Assembly (NCBI GenBank): GCA_964019425.1
Contig: OZ025798.1
Coordinates: 744,001-808,000 of the forward strand
Reading direction: 5' to 3'
DNA length: 64,000 nucleotides
Source: Flectonema sp. DT1601
Taxonomy: Eukaryota > Euglenozoa > Diplonemea > Diplonemida > Diplonemidae
Positions 40,268-50,400 of the stretch are shown here, piece after piece. The notes beneath the pieces were generated by a model. It did not search any database. It was not told the DNA's origin and was given only the letters and a program-made list of their open reading frames with translations. The stretch's first letter is position 1, and each line of letters starts with the position of its first letter. Position numbers and translations under genes: made by a program.

Positions 40268-42132
40268 GATGACAAACTACTTTCTATATTTCACCTCTGA
40301 CGCTTTGAGGAGTCGGGCAACCTTCTCCTTTGATACGAATAACCTTTTAACGTCTATTTGTCTGAATATCGTATCACCACGTTGACCTATTCTCTTGTTC
40401 TCTTCGTGATGACAAACTACTTTCTATATTTCACCTCTGACGCTTTGAGGAATTGGGCAACCTTCTCCTTTGATACGAATAACCTTTTAACGTCTATTTG
40501 TCTGAATATCGTATCACCACGTCGATCTGTTCTCTTTGTGATGACAAACTACTTTCTATATTTCACCTCTGACGCTTTGAGGAGTCGGGCAACCTTCTCC
40601 TTTGATACGAATAACCTTTTAACGTCTATTTGTCTGAATATCGTATCACCACGTTGACCTATTCTCTTGTTCTCTTCGTGATGACAAACTACTTTCTATA
40701 TTTCACCTCTGACGCTTTGAGGAGTCGGGCAACCTTCTCCTTTGATACGAATAACCTTTTAACGTCTATTTGTCTGAATATCGTATCACCACGTCGATCT
40801 GTTCTCTTTGTGATGACAAACTACTTTCTATATTTCACCTCTGACGCTTTGAGGAGTCGGGCAACCTTCTCCTTTGATACGAATAACCTTTTAACGTCTA
40901 TTTGTCTGAATATCGTATCACCACGTTGACCTATTCTCTTGTTCTCTTCGTGATGACAAACTACTTTCTATATTTCACCTCTGACGCTTTGAGGAATTGG
41001 GCAACCTTCTCCTTTGATACGAATAACCTTTTAACGTCTATTTGTCTGAATATCGTATCACCACGTTGACCTATTCTCTTGTTCTCTTCGTGATGACAAA
41101 CTACTTTCTATATTTCACCTCTGACGCTTTGAGGAATTGGGCAACCTTCTCCTTTGATACGAATAACCTTTTAACGTCTATTTGTCTGAATATCGTATCA
41201 CCACGTTGACCTATTCTCTTGTTCTCTTCGTGATGACAAACTACTTTCTATATTTCACCTCTGACGCTTTGAGGAGTCGGGCAACCTTCTCCTTTGATAC
41301 GAATAACCTTTTAACGTCTATTTGTCTGAATATCGTATCACCACGTTGACCTATTCTCTTGTTCTCTTCGTGATGACAAACTACTTTCTATATTTCACCT
41401 CTGACGCTTTGAGGAATTGGGCAACCTTCTCCTTTGATACGAATAACCTTTTAACGTCTATTTGTCTGAATATCGTATCACCACGTCGATCTGTTCTCTT
41501 TGTGATGACAAACTACTTTCTATATTTCACCTCTGACGCTTTGAGGAGTCGGGCAACCTTCTCCTTTGATACGAATAACCTTTTAACGTCTATTTGTCTG
41601 AATATCGTATCACCACGTTGACCTATTCTCTTGTTCTCTTCGTGATGACAAACTACTTTCTATATTTCACCTCTGACGCTTTGAGGAATTGGGCAACCTT
41701 CTCCTTTGATACGAATAACCTTTTAACGTCTATTTGTCTGAATATCGTATCACCACGTCGATCTGTTCTCTTTGTGATGACAAACTACATTCTATATTTC
41801 ACCTCTGACGCTTTGAGGAGTCGGGCAACCTTCTCCTTTGATACGAATAACCTTTTAACGTCTATTTGTCTGAATATCGTATCACCACGTCGATCTGTTC
41901 TCTTTGTGATGACAAACTACTTTCTATATTTCACCTCTGACGCTTTGAGGAGTCGGGCAACCTTCTCCTTTGATACGAATAACCTTTTAACGTCTATTTG
42001 TCTGAATATCGTATCACCACGTCGATCTGTTCTCTTTGTGATGACAAACTACTTTCTATATTTCACCTCTGACGCTTTGAGGAGTCGGGCAACCTTCTCC
42101 TTTGATACGAATAACCTTTTAACGTCTATTTG
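40268..42132. repeat. Minisatellite, 13 full copies plus one partial, of a 132- or 140-bp unit
   Basis: Units begin at GATGACAAACTACTTTCTAT and recur at 40268, 40408, 40540, 40680, 40812, 40952, 41092, 41232, 41372, 41504, 41644, 41776, 41908 and 42040. Unit length is 140 or 132 bp depending on an 8-bp difference at the junction (CTATTCTCTTGTTCTCTTCG versus CTGTTCTCTTTG). A second marker, GAGTCGG versus GAATTGG, varies independently. Because 132 is divisible by three, frames stay open across 132-bp units, but I regard these as repeat artefacts. The array ends about 60 bp before TTTATTACAG (42192), the acceptor-like site of the next gene. Confidence 0.96.
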
Positions 42133-42205
42133 TTGTATGAGTATCGATGGTGAATAGCCCTGCGATTATTATTGAATTCTATTTTATTACAGATTTGAAT
42201 AATAA

Positions 42206-43135
42206 ATGGCTTGTGTAATCTGTAAGCCATTGGGGTCTTGGTTCTGTCCAGAAGACAGACCGTCACCATTATACACAACTTTCGCTAGTTTGATGAACGC
42301 TGCTACATTGGTATGTTTTTTTTTTGTATAATTTTCTTTTGACCAATGCTAGTAGTTAACTTACCCACAGTTGTTATGTGCTAAGTACATCACACTGGGT
42401 GAAATAGACGACTGTAAAATGCCTGACGTAAGAACATGGTTTGGTGTTTCTATAGCATTGTGTGTTTGGAATATAGGATTTTCCATATACCTCTATCAGA
42501 GACTAGCAATAAAAGTACGAGAGGGAACTGTTGCTAGCGCAGTTTGGAAACTTATTGCCTACGACGTAGGGGTTTGTATTAATTTCTGTGTTATGATATT
42601 TTTAATGGCCTGGCTTGGTTGGGGTGGATCACTACGGGACGATGCTGACAATGTGAAAATAAAAATTGTTCGAGTAACTGACCTGCCTGCAGGTGCAGGT
42701 ACGTATCCTCCACCCACGTCAGGCTGCGATACGATCTCTGACAGTCTTGTTCTAGTTATAACATTGTTTATTATCTTTCTTATACTGGGGTTGTGTATTA
42801 TTGCATTGTCTATTTGTACAGAATGTTGTCGTGAGCCCCGTTGGAAACAACATCCTACGACAACAACAACGGCAGCTCCACATGCCAGTAGTAGTGGTAG
42901 CAGCGGATGTCCAAACCCCTTTCGTTTATTTTCGAAAAAATCTCATCACTCTGGTGGCGGTGGTGGTGTTGGTGCTCCTCCACAGCATCATCATCACCAT
43001 CAAGTTCAAATGGCTGCTCCTCCTCAGTCGATGCCAATTTATGCTGAGCCAGTCCAATTACAGGCAGTGCCAGTTGGTTATCCCTCAGGTTACCCTCCTC
43101 CGTCAAATTATCCCCCACCTCAACAAGCAGTTTAG
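42206..43135 (+). CDS. Four-span membrane protein with Pro/Tyr-rich C-terminal tail, two exons
   Basis: Exon 1 (42206-42310) encodes MACVICKPLGSWFCPED and the start of the first hydrophobic stretch. A 60-bp GT-AG intron (42311-42370) follows, and exon 2 continues in phase to TAG. The product has 289 residues. Hydrophobic segments lie near residues 25-42, 55-77, 92-118 and 152-180, with a Cys-containing loop between the third and fourth. The C-terminal tail is Thr-, Ser- and His-rich and ends with tyrosine/proline repeats (GYPSGYPPPSNYPPPQQ), which resemble docking motifs for WW- or ESCRT-type partners. I do not recognise the family. The minisatellite lies immediately upstream. Confidence 0.75.
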
Positions 43136-43312
43136 TAACGAGCCTGAATAAACATCTTTTTGTAGATAATTTACCCACTCCTTGTTCATCGAGAACAGTA
43201 ACAAAAAAATTCTAACCGAAACTGATTCTCTTTAAAACGACTGAGTGAGTCAAAACCAACCGTAGGCAGAATTATTATTTCATCTTCTTCCAACAGGATT
43301 TGTCTATAAAAG

Positions 43313-44869
43313 ATGGTTGTTCTCGCAGCAGCTGTACTAACCAATAATACCGGTAAATCATCAAAGGTATTACTCTCTCGTCAATATGTTGAGATGACGA
43401 GAATTCGTATTGAGGGTCTGTTGGCTGCTCTTCCAAGATTAATGAATACTGGATCACAACATACATTTATTGAGACTGATAACGTTAGATACGTATACCA
43501 GCCTTTTGAGCAAATGTTGTTGGTGATTGTTACAAACAAAGGATCAAACATCGTTGATGATTTGGATACATTAAGATTATTGGGTAGATTACTTCCTGAA
43601 ATCGTACCTCTGGCAAATGATGTTGGTTATGGAACAGCAAGAACTGAAGTAGAAGTCCAACAAGCAGCCTTTGATATTATGTTCGCATTCGATGAAGTAA
43701 TTTCAATGGGTTACCGTGATAACGTTACCGTTGACGGTGTTCTCACAACACTTGAAATGAAGTCTCACGAAGAAGACCAGGCTAATGAAGCCGCTCTGCA
43801 GAAGGTAAAGGAAGCGATCCTTCGCGGAAAGGAAGCTGCCAAGCAACTTAAAAAGGAGAGAGAAGGTCGCAACCGCGAAAAGGAAGACAGTATGAAGCCA
43901 ACTGTCTTCTCAGACCCAACACCACCACCAGTTCAGGAGGAGGTCAAACCTATTCAGAGGTCTGCTAAACCAACAACTGGAGGTCTTCAGATGGGTCTTG
44001 GTAGGAAGAAAGATATGGTAAGACAAATAGCTCAAGAAGATGGTGGTAAGGTACCAACAGCCGCAAAAACTTCCAGACCGGCAGTTTCAACATCAACAGA
44101 AAAGGCCGAGACTATGATCCGTGAAGAAGTCAGCACCACATTCGATAACGATGGTATGCAGTTGAGTGATGCTACTCTAAAGGGAGCTTTGTTTTTATAT
44201 GTTCCAAATGATGAATATTCTCTCTTTGAGGTTCAACTTAGCAAGAAAACTCTCAACCGTCGTAATTACGACATCAGACCCCACCCAACTCTCTCGAAGG
44301 TTATTGATGATCGATGCCTCATTAAGACTGCTACGCAAAAATTTCAAAAGCAGAAGCAGCATCAAATTTTAAAGTGGTCTTTGAAAGCGTCTGCGAATAT
44401 TTCTGTTCCTATTACTGTTCTTGTGTGGGGTGAGGATTCGAAGATTTTGGTTCAGTATGAATTGGCTGAGGAGGCTATGGAGAGTGAGTTCTTAAACGTT
44501 AAGATTACTATCCCAGCACCTGCATCTCCGACGATTGATGAAAGTGATGAGAACTGCTTCTATGATCCAGACTCTGGTTTGATCACCTGGAGAATTGAAA
44601 AGATTGACAGAGAGAATCCACAAGCTGGTGTTAACATCTCATGGGATGATCCGGTACCAGTAACTGACGTACAGCCACTGACACTTGACTTCCAAGCGTC
44701 ACCAGCTCTCAGTGGTGTTGCCGTGTCCAGCGTGCTTCCAATTGGACCTGGTGCTCTTTGGATTCGTCGTCGTCTTGCAGTTATGTCTGCCTCAAGACGT
44801 TCGTCCAGTCTCGGTAAAATCAACGGTAAGTGTCCTGACGTTATTAAAAACATTTGTGAGTTTCTTTAG
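43313..44869 (+). CDS. Coatomer subunit delta (delta-COP)
   Basis: Delta-COP is part of the COPI coat that returns vesicles from the Golgi to the ER. The N-terminal longin-type domain starts MVVLAAAVLTNNTGKSSKVL and contains RIEGLLAALPRL and EQMLLVIVTNKGSNIVDDL. A helical linker (AILRGKEAAKQLKKERE) follows, then a C-terminal mu-homology domain from about residue 270. That domain includes LKGALFLYVPNDEYSLFEVQ and, near the end, CFYDPDSGLITWRIEKID. The length of 518 is normal for the family. The last residues (GKCPDVIKNICEFL) follow a perfect donor-like GGTAAGT at 44825-44831, so the true C-terminus may lie in a further exon. A CAG at 43296 lies 16 nt before the ATG. Confidence 0.92.
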   Translation: MVVLAAAVLTNNTGKSSKVLLSRQYVEMTRIRIEGLLAALPRLMNTGSQHTFIETDNVRYVYQPFEQMLLVIVTNKGSNIVDDLDTLRLLGRLLPEIVPLANDVGYGTARTEVEVQQAAFDIMFAFDEVISMGYRDNVTVDGVLTTLEMKSHEEDQANEAALQKVKEAILRGKEAAKQLKKEREGRNREKEDSMKPTVFSDPTPPPVQEEVKPIQRSAKPTTGGLQMGLGRKKDMVRQIAQEDGGKVPTAAKTSRPAVSTSTEKAETMIREEVSTTFDNDGMQLSDATLKGALFLYVPNDEYSLFEVQLSKKTLNRRNYDIRPHPTLSKVIDDRCLIKTATQKFQKQKQHQILKWSLKASANISVPITVLVWGEDSKILVQYELAEEAMESEFLNVKITIPAPASPTIDESDENCFYDPDSGLITWRIEKIDRENPQAGVNISWDDPVPVTDVQPLTLDFQASPALSGVAVSSVLPIGPGALWIRRRLAVMSASRRSSSLGKINGKCPDVIKNICEFL

Positions 44870-45334
44870 GATTTTATTTTATTTTTCAATTTAGTTTGGT
44901 TTGGATGAAGTTTTTTTTTTTTTTTTTTTTTTTTTTTTGGTTCACTTTTTTGATAACCAACACTGATGTGGAGAATAAGTGAAGAAAAAAAAAAAAAAAC
45001 CCCCTACCCACCCAGCTTCGGTTTCCCCAATAAGTGTAATTCACGTACGTGAAGGTGTATCATTTAAAAGAGAAGTACACCGTGGCTACGACCAACATTG
45101 CTAGGGCCCTTTAGTCTGTTGTTACCCAGAAGAAAAAAGGAAGAGTTTGTTCTTAAAGCATTTTGTAAAACAATGGTAGCCCCCCTCTGTTTGCCTCCTG
45201 GCTACTTGCTTCATCCTATACTTACCTAAGAGATACAACAATAGCAAAAAAAAAAAATTTGAAAAAAAAAAAAAATGGGCAAAGAAAAGTGAAACTTTCT
45301 TTCCTGCGACAAAGTAAGGGAATAAAAAACACAC

Positions 45335-45365
<31 letters not shown>

Positions 45366-45511
45366 GAGATAATGAGAAATTAGTTTTATTTTTTTTTTTT
45401 TTCCTGAGACGAGACTACAGCAATGTTACGTAAATTCCTTATTTATTTTCCCCTTAATTCTTCAAAAAAAACCCAATCATTACTTTCCCCCTCTAGGTGA
45501 CCATAGTAAAA
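44870..45511. other. Intergenic region with palindromes
   Basis: The region holds a T-run (44910-44938), A-runs, a perfect palindrome TTCACGTACGTGAA (45040-45053) and an adjoining hairpin GGTGTA/TACACC (45054-45081). No protein gene is seen. CCCCCTCTAG ends at 45496 before the next gene. Confidence 0.5.
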
Positions 45512-46858
45512 ATGGACACACCAACAAGCACGGCACCCTCATCAGCATCGATGACACCCAAAACTGCACGTCTTGTAAACAACACATTAAAGACAAGAAT
45601 CCAATCAATGTACGACCTACGAACAAGAGTAGAAGATCTCGCATCCATGTTGGGAGCTGAAGAAGAAGGTTTCAGAGAGTCCATCGGAATGTTAGTTGAA
45701 CAAAATTGCTCTCAAACAGAAAGAATGCAAAACCTCGAAGAACAAGTTGGAGCATACGAAACGATGCTACAGTCGGAAGAACAAGAGAAATCAAAAGCCG
45801 TTGAAATGGTGGCTGCATTTAAAAAAGAAGGTGAGGCGATAATGAAAAAATTAAAAGAAGCTCTACGAGAAGTGACCGTAAAGTATGAAAGTGAAAGAGG
45901 AAAACGAGAAAAACTTGAAAGTGACGTTCAGGACAAGTTAGAAAGTTACAGACAGCTACTCGAACAGCAGGAGAAGGTTGTCGTTCAATTGCAAGAACGT
46001 AATCAGCAACTCGAATTGAAATCAAAGAACGCTGTAAAACTTGTAAACGATATTAAATCAGCTGACGGATTCAACCAAGATTACCATGAAATAATGTCAG
46101 AGTTAAAGATTCTTGATAAGGCAACCACACCAACAAGTTCTAGAGGAACACCATTAACAGCAACACCAACAGGAACTGCTTTTGATGAATTGGGAAACAT
46201 TCAACACAAACTGAGATTAAAAGATCAAATTATTCAAATGCTCTACGCTAAACTAAAATCAGAACAAACTCACCGACTAGAAACTGAAGAACAAGCAGCT
46301 CTCATGGTAGCCGCAGAAGAAGAAACAATCCGAAAACTTGAAGAACGACTTCGAGATGTTGAAGGAGAACGCGACTCAATAATGGAACGAACTCGTCTGT
46401 CGTTAGCATCGAATACGATTCCTTCATCCACAGCTACGCCGATAAGTGTTTCTCCAGTTGTAAAAAAGGTTTGTTTCTCTTTTATTTGTTTTAGAAATCT
46501 TAATAAATCAAAATCTAATCTAAAAAAACAACAGTTGGATGTCAGTCATGATATGGTGCTACATGACATGCCTGCCGCTCCAAGTGCTACTCTTGAGATT
46601 CAACTTGCGGAAGTAACAAAAGATTTTAATCAGTCACTTGAGATGTGGAGTGATCGGATAAATGAAACCGTGACAACTGTAACTGCAACAACTCCTCTTA
46701 CAGCTCCATTCACTTCTTCTTATAGATCTGTGCCTGCTGGTCATCAAGATTCGAATTTAGTTTTGAGAGATTTGGAAGATGATTTCCAACCTGACACACC
46801 ATCACCTCAGAGGTTACCTTCCATGGATGCTGACTTCTTACCTGATACTCCGGGTTAG
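45512..46858 (+). CDS. Coiled-coil protein with repeated PDTPS-like tail motif
   Basis: The unspliced frame gives 448 residues. A GT...CAG segment at 46469-46534 is 66 bp, has the size of the confirmed introns and translates into atypical CFSFICF-type sequence. If it is removed, the frame is kept and the protein has 426 residues. Long coiled-coil stretches occupy about residues 15-170 and 210-290 (EEQVGAYETMLQSEEQEKSK, KLRLKDQIIQMLYAKLKSEQ). The tail repeats FQPDTPSP and FLPDTPG, possible docking or phosphorylation sites. The arrangement resembles centrosomal or spindle-pole linker proteins, but no family is firmly recognised. I chose the ATG at 45512 because TAG at 45496 looks like an acceptor. 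Confidence 0.7.
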   Translation: MDTPTSTAPSSASMTPKTARLVNNTLKTRIQSMYDLRTRVEDLASMLGAEEEGFRESIGMLVEQNCSQTERMQNLEEQVGAYETMLQSEEQEKSKAVEMVAAFKKEGEAIMKKLKEALREVTVKYESERGKREKLESDVQDKLESYRQLLEQQEKVVVQLQERNQQLELKSKNAVKLVNDIKSADGFNQDYHEIMSELKILDKATTPTSSRGTPLTATPTGTAFDELGNIQHKLRLKDQIIQMLYAKLKSEQTHRLETEEQAALMVAAEEETIRKLEERLRDVEGERDSIMERTRLSLASNTIPSSTATPISVSPVVKKVCFSFICFRNLNKSKSNLKKQQLDVSHDMVLHDMPAAPSATLEIQLAEVTKDFNQSLEMWSDRINETVTTVTATTPLTAPFTSSYRSVPAGHQDSNLVLRDLEDDFQPDTPSPQRLPSMDADFLPDTPG

Positions 46859-47462
46859 TGTTTGTTGAAAATTTCTAAAAAAAAAAACAACAAAAAATAA
46901 ATAAAATGCACAAGGTTTATTTGTTTCTTTCATTCGTCTAGATTATTGCTACTGCGATGCTTTTTTTTCCTTTTTTTTCTTTTTCTTGTTCTTTATATTC
47001 CTTTGCTTGTTCTGTTTCTTGTACTATTTTTTTTTTTTAAATTTTCCCCTTCATTTTGTGTACAGCAATTAGGCATTTTCCCCCTTCTTCCTCTTATTGC
47101 TTTCTCACTCGCCCTTGAAAACGAAGTACACTCCAAAATAGAGGACAATGTACTCGTTTCTAGGTGAATGCACACCTTCAGACGTTATTATTTATTGGTT
47201 GATGTTAAAAGAGAGAAAATAATTCAACTTAGGTCTGTTTCGTTATGTCTGTAGCTATTGTTATTTAGTTGAATTTTATTTTTTTTTGTTCTTTTCGTTT
47301 GTGGTTACGGCTTTATCTAATTATTTCTCTCCCTCCAGGACATAGAATTATCTTTTTTACGTGTCAACCAGATTTAACTGAATTTTTTTTTATTTTAGTT
47401 TTATCCCCTGAAGGTCACGAGCATCAGGAGATCTTTGTGTCTCTCTGACAAGAATAATAACA
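46859..47462. other. Intergenic spacer
   Basis: This is T-rich DNA with no recognised gene. TTTATTTTAG ends at 47398, 64 nt before the next ATG. Confidence 0.5.
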
Positions 47463-50400
47463 ATGACCTCACAGGCTAGAGTAGTACTCCGGGTACCTCC
47501 AAATGAAGCCTCGACAAAGTTAGGCTCTGATGGGTCATACGACACGGGTAAGGTTGGTATTACAAAGTGTTCAGAATTACTACCACTCGGTGATTCTAAT
47601 GCTTTGTGGAAAGGGATTGTTGAACCGATGATTGAAGACGTCTTTAATGGAAAGAATTCAGTCGTCGTTCATGTAAACAGTTGCGATACTATCGGAAGTT
47701 GGTTGGATCCCCTTTTTGGATCTAAAGATAGAAGTAGTGGAGTTGCAACACGAGCTCTGAGTGAATTGAAATCACGACTGAATGGAAAAATATCATCCGG
47801 GATCATGAAAGATTCCTACAGCATATGGACTTCATTCAGTACTACTACTGCCAGTATTTTAATGAGTTTAACAGATGAGTTCGCAACAGCTACACTTGAA
47901 TCAACCTCTCGATACCAATTAGGCCGTCAGCTTCTCTCAACCGATCCTTCTTTTGGAAGTGTTTTGTCAACTGTTCTTCAGAAACCACGTTTGTATCAGA
48001 AGACTTCAATTCTTTTTAATATTCATTTAACTAAGGGTGAAGATCATGTTGGTTCTATCACTTTCTTACAACCATGCGTGGCACACCATGAACCTTTCTT
48101 AAAGGCTGTATTACAAGAAGGAAAACAACGAAAATTAGTTCCGATATTTGAAAATGCCTTGAAAGTCGGAATAGCTGCTGTACCTTCCGATATCACTGAG
48201 GCATCATCATCTTTATTATCGGAAATCCATACCTCTATGAGACCTTACTTTAAAGAAGGTGCCAGTGCTAAGTTAAAAAGAACAGGCCAGGCATCCCTAC
48301 GTTTAGTTAAAAACACTCAAATTATATCAACTGCACAGGCAGTTGGAGAAGCTTTGTCTACATTCAAAAAAGCTGCTAAAAAAGATGACATCCCTGAAAG
48401 CAACGAAGCCGTAATAGACTCCTTGAGAGACCAACTGAAACGACGAGAAGGTGAAATCCTCTTAATGCAAAGGGCTAGAGAAGATGCAGCTAAAGAACAA
48501 GGGACTCAAGCGAGACGTATTCAAGATTTAAACTCTGAATTGGCGCGATCTGAAGCAAAGCTTCAAGAAAAAGAACGAGAATATGCTTCTCTGAGAACTG
48601 AACACAACAAATGGGAAGCGTTCCAAAGACAACTGAGAGCATTGGAATTAACAACAGATTCTGTTGAGTCGTTAGCAGCAAGGAAACAAGAGTTGGAACG
48701 GATGGTTGCTGAAAACGATGCCTCAAAAGAGAATCTTCTCCAAGAGGTTGCTGACATGTCCAACATCTTAAAAGAAAAAGACGTCACCCACACGAAGAGA
48801 GTTTCAATTCTTGAAAATGAACTTGAAAAAGAAAGAGCTAAATTTCATCTACAATCAGCTCAGAGTGACTCTAACAGCAAACAGGCTCTCAAAGAAGCAA
48901 ACGAACTGATCAGAAACTTACAACATCAGCTACAACGTGCTCAGGAGGAAATTGAAGATTTACGCAACCAACTTGATAAACAGGGAGATAAGAACTTGGA
49001 ATTACTTGATAAACTTCATGAGCTTAAAAATAAACTTAATAATGAAGAAGGGAAATCAAAGAATGCTGGAGATCGAAGCAGCAACTTGCAGGTAAGAATT
49101 CAAGATCTTGAAAAGGAATTAAATAATGAAAAAGATAAAGCTAACCAACTACAGTCTAATGTTGATACTCTACGTGATAATCTGGAAGACTCAAAGCATC
49201 AAGGAACTGCTTGTAATGATAAACTAAAAACCGAACAGAATCTTCGTCAGTCACTCGAAGACAGTATAGCTGCTCTTACAGACCAAGTCTCTGAACTACA
49301 AAATAAAAATACGGCTCTCAAATCGAAAATTGCCGACGAAGAAGTTGCCGCATCTCATGCTGGCATACTGGAAGATCGTATTGAGAGATTGGAAGATGAA
49401 TTAAAAGGTCAAAAAGATGACAACAGTACGTTAAGAAATGATTTATCAACCCTAGAACAACAACTCTCAGACTCTAAACATAGAGGAAACACGACTGATA
49501 AAGAGCTTTCGAATGAGAGAGCTCGTCGTCAGGCTTTGGAAGATGAGATTTCATCGGTAAACGACTCAGCAAAGAAACTTCGTGATACACTAGCAGAGAC
49601 GGAATCAAAATTACGAGATGCTACAAACACTACTGCTGACAACAAGAGATCAGCTCAGTCGAGAGAAGACACTCTCGCTAACGACAAGGATCGTCTTTCT
49701 AGAGAACTATCAGATCTGAAAGAAAAAGTTAATAAACTCAAAGAAGATCTTAGAAAGTGTGAAGACAACAATTCCGCACTCAAAAAACAACTAAATGACG
49801 CAACTCGTGAAAATAAACAAACAGCAAAAGACCTTGAGCTGGAGCAAAGTAATCGGAAGAGAACCGAACAAGATCTCGAATCCACCACATCAAAACTAAA
49901 AGACAAAGAAAAACAGATTGAAGCTCAATCTAATAATCTAAACGAGTTAAAGAGTGAAGCAGCCACAGCAGCAAGAGAAGCTAAGAGTAAAGAAGACGGT
50001 CTCAAGTTTGATAAAGATAAATTAGAAACAGAAGTAAATCAACTTAAAGATGAGGTCCAAAATCGTGAGGGACGTCGTCAAACAGACTCTGACGCTCTTC
50101 AAGACCTTCGCAATAAGCTCTCTGATTTGGAATACCTCCATAACAGATGCAGCAACGATCTTGAAATTGAAAAAGATCGCCGTGCCCGCACTGAACAAGA
50201 CCTTCAAGACCTCAAAGATAAGATAAAAGAAAAGGATCAAACAATTCAAGTTCAAAATGATGACCTCATGGCTTTGAAAACAAACACCGCAGCAGCAGCA
50301 CGTGAAGCCAAGAGTAAAGAAGAAGATTTGGGGTATGAAAATGACCGTCTGACAAGTGATGTCGCTGATTTGAAAAATGAAATAAAGAACAACGAACAGC

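Noticed and set aside
40358-42157. Forward open frames of 99-187 codons
   Set aside because: They are translations of the 132/140-bp minisatellite and shift frame at each 140-bp unit.
45218-45227. ATACTTACCT, identical to the 5' end of U1 snRNA
   Set aside because: The following bases lack the U1 loops and an Sm site. The sequence is more simply the reverse complement of a splice-donor consensus or chance.
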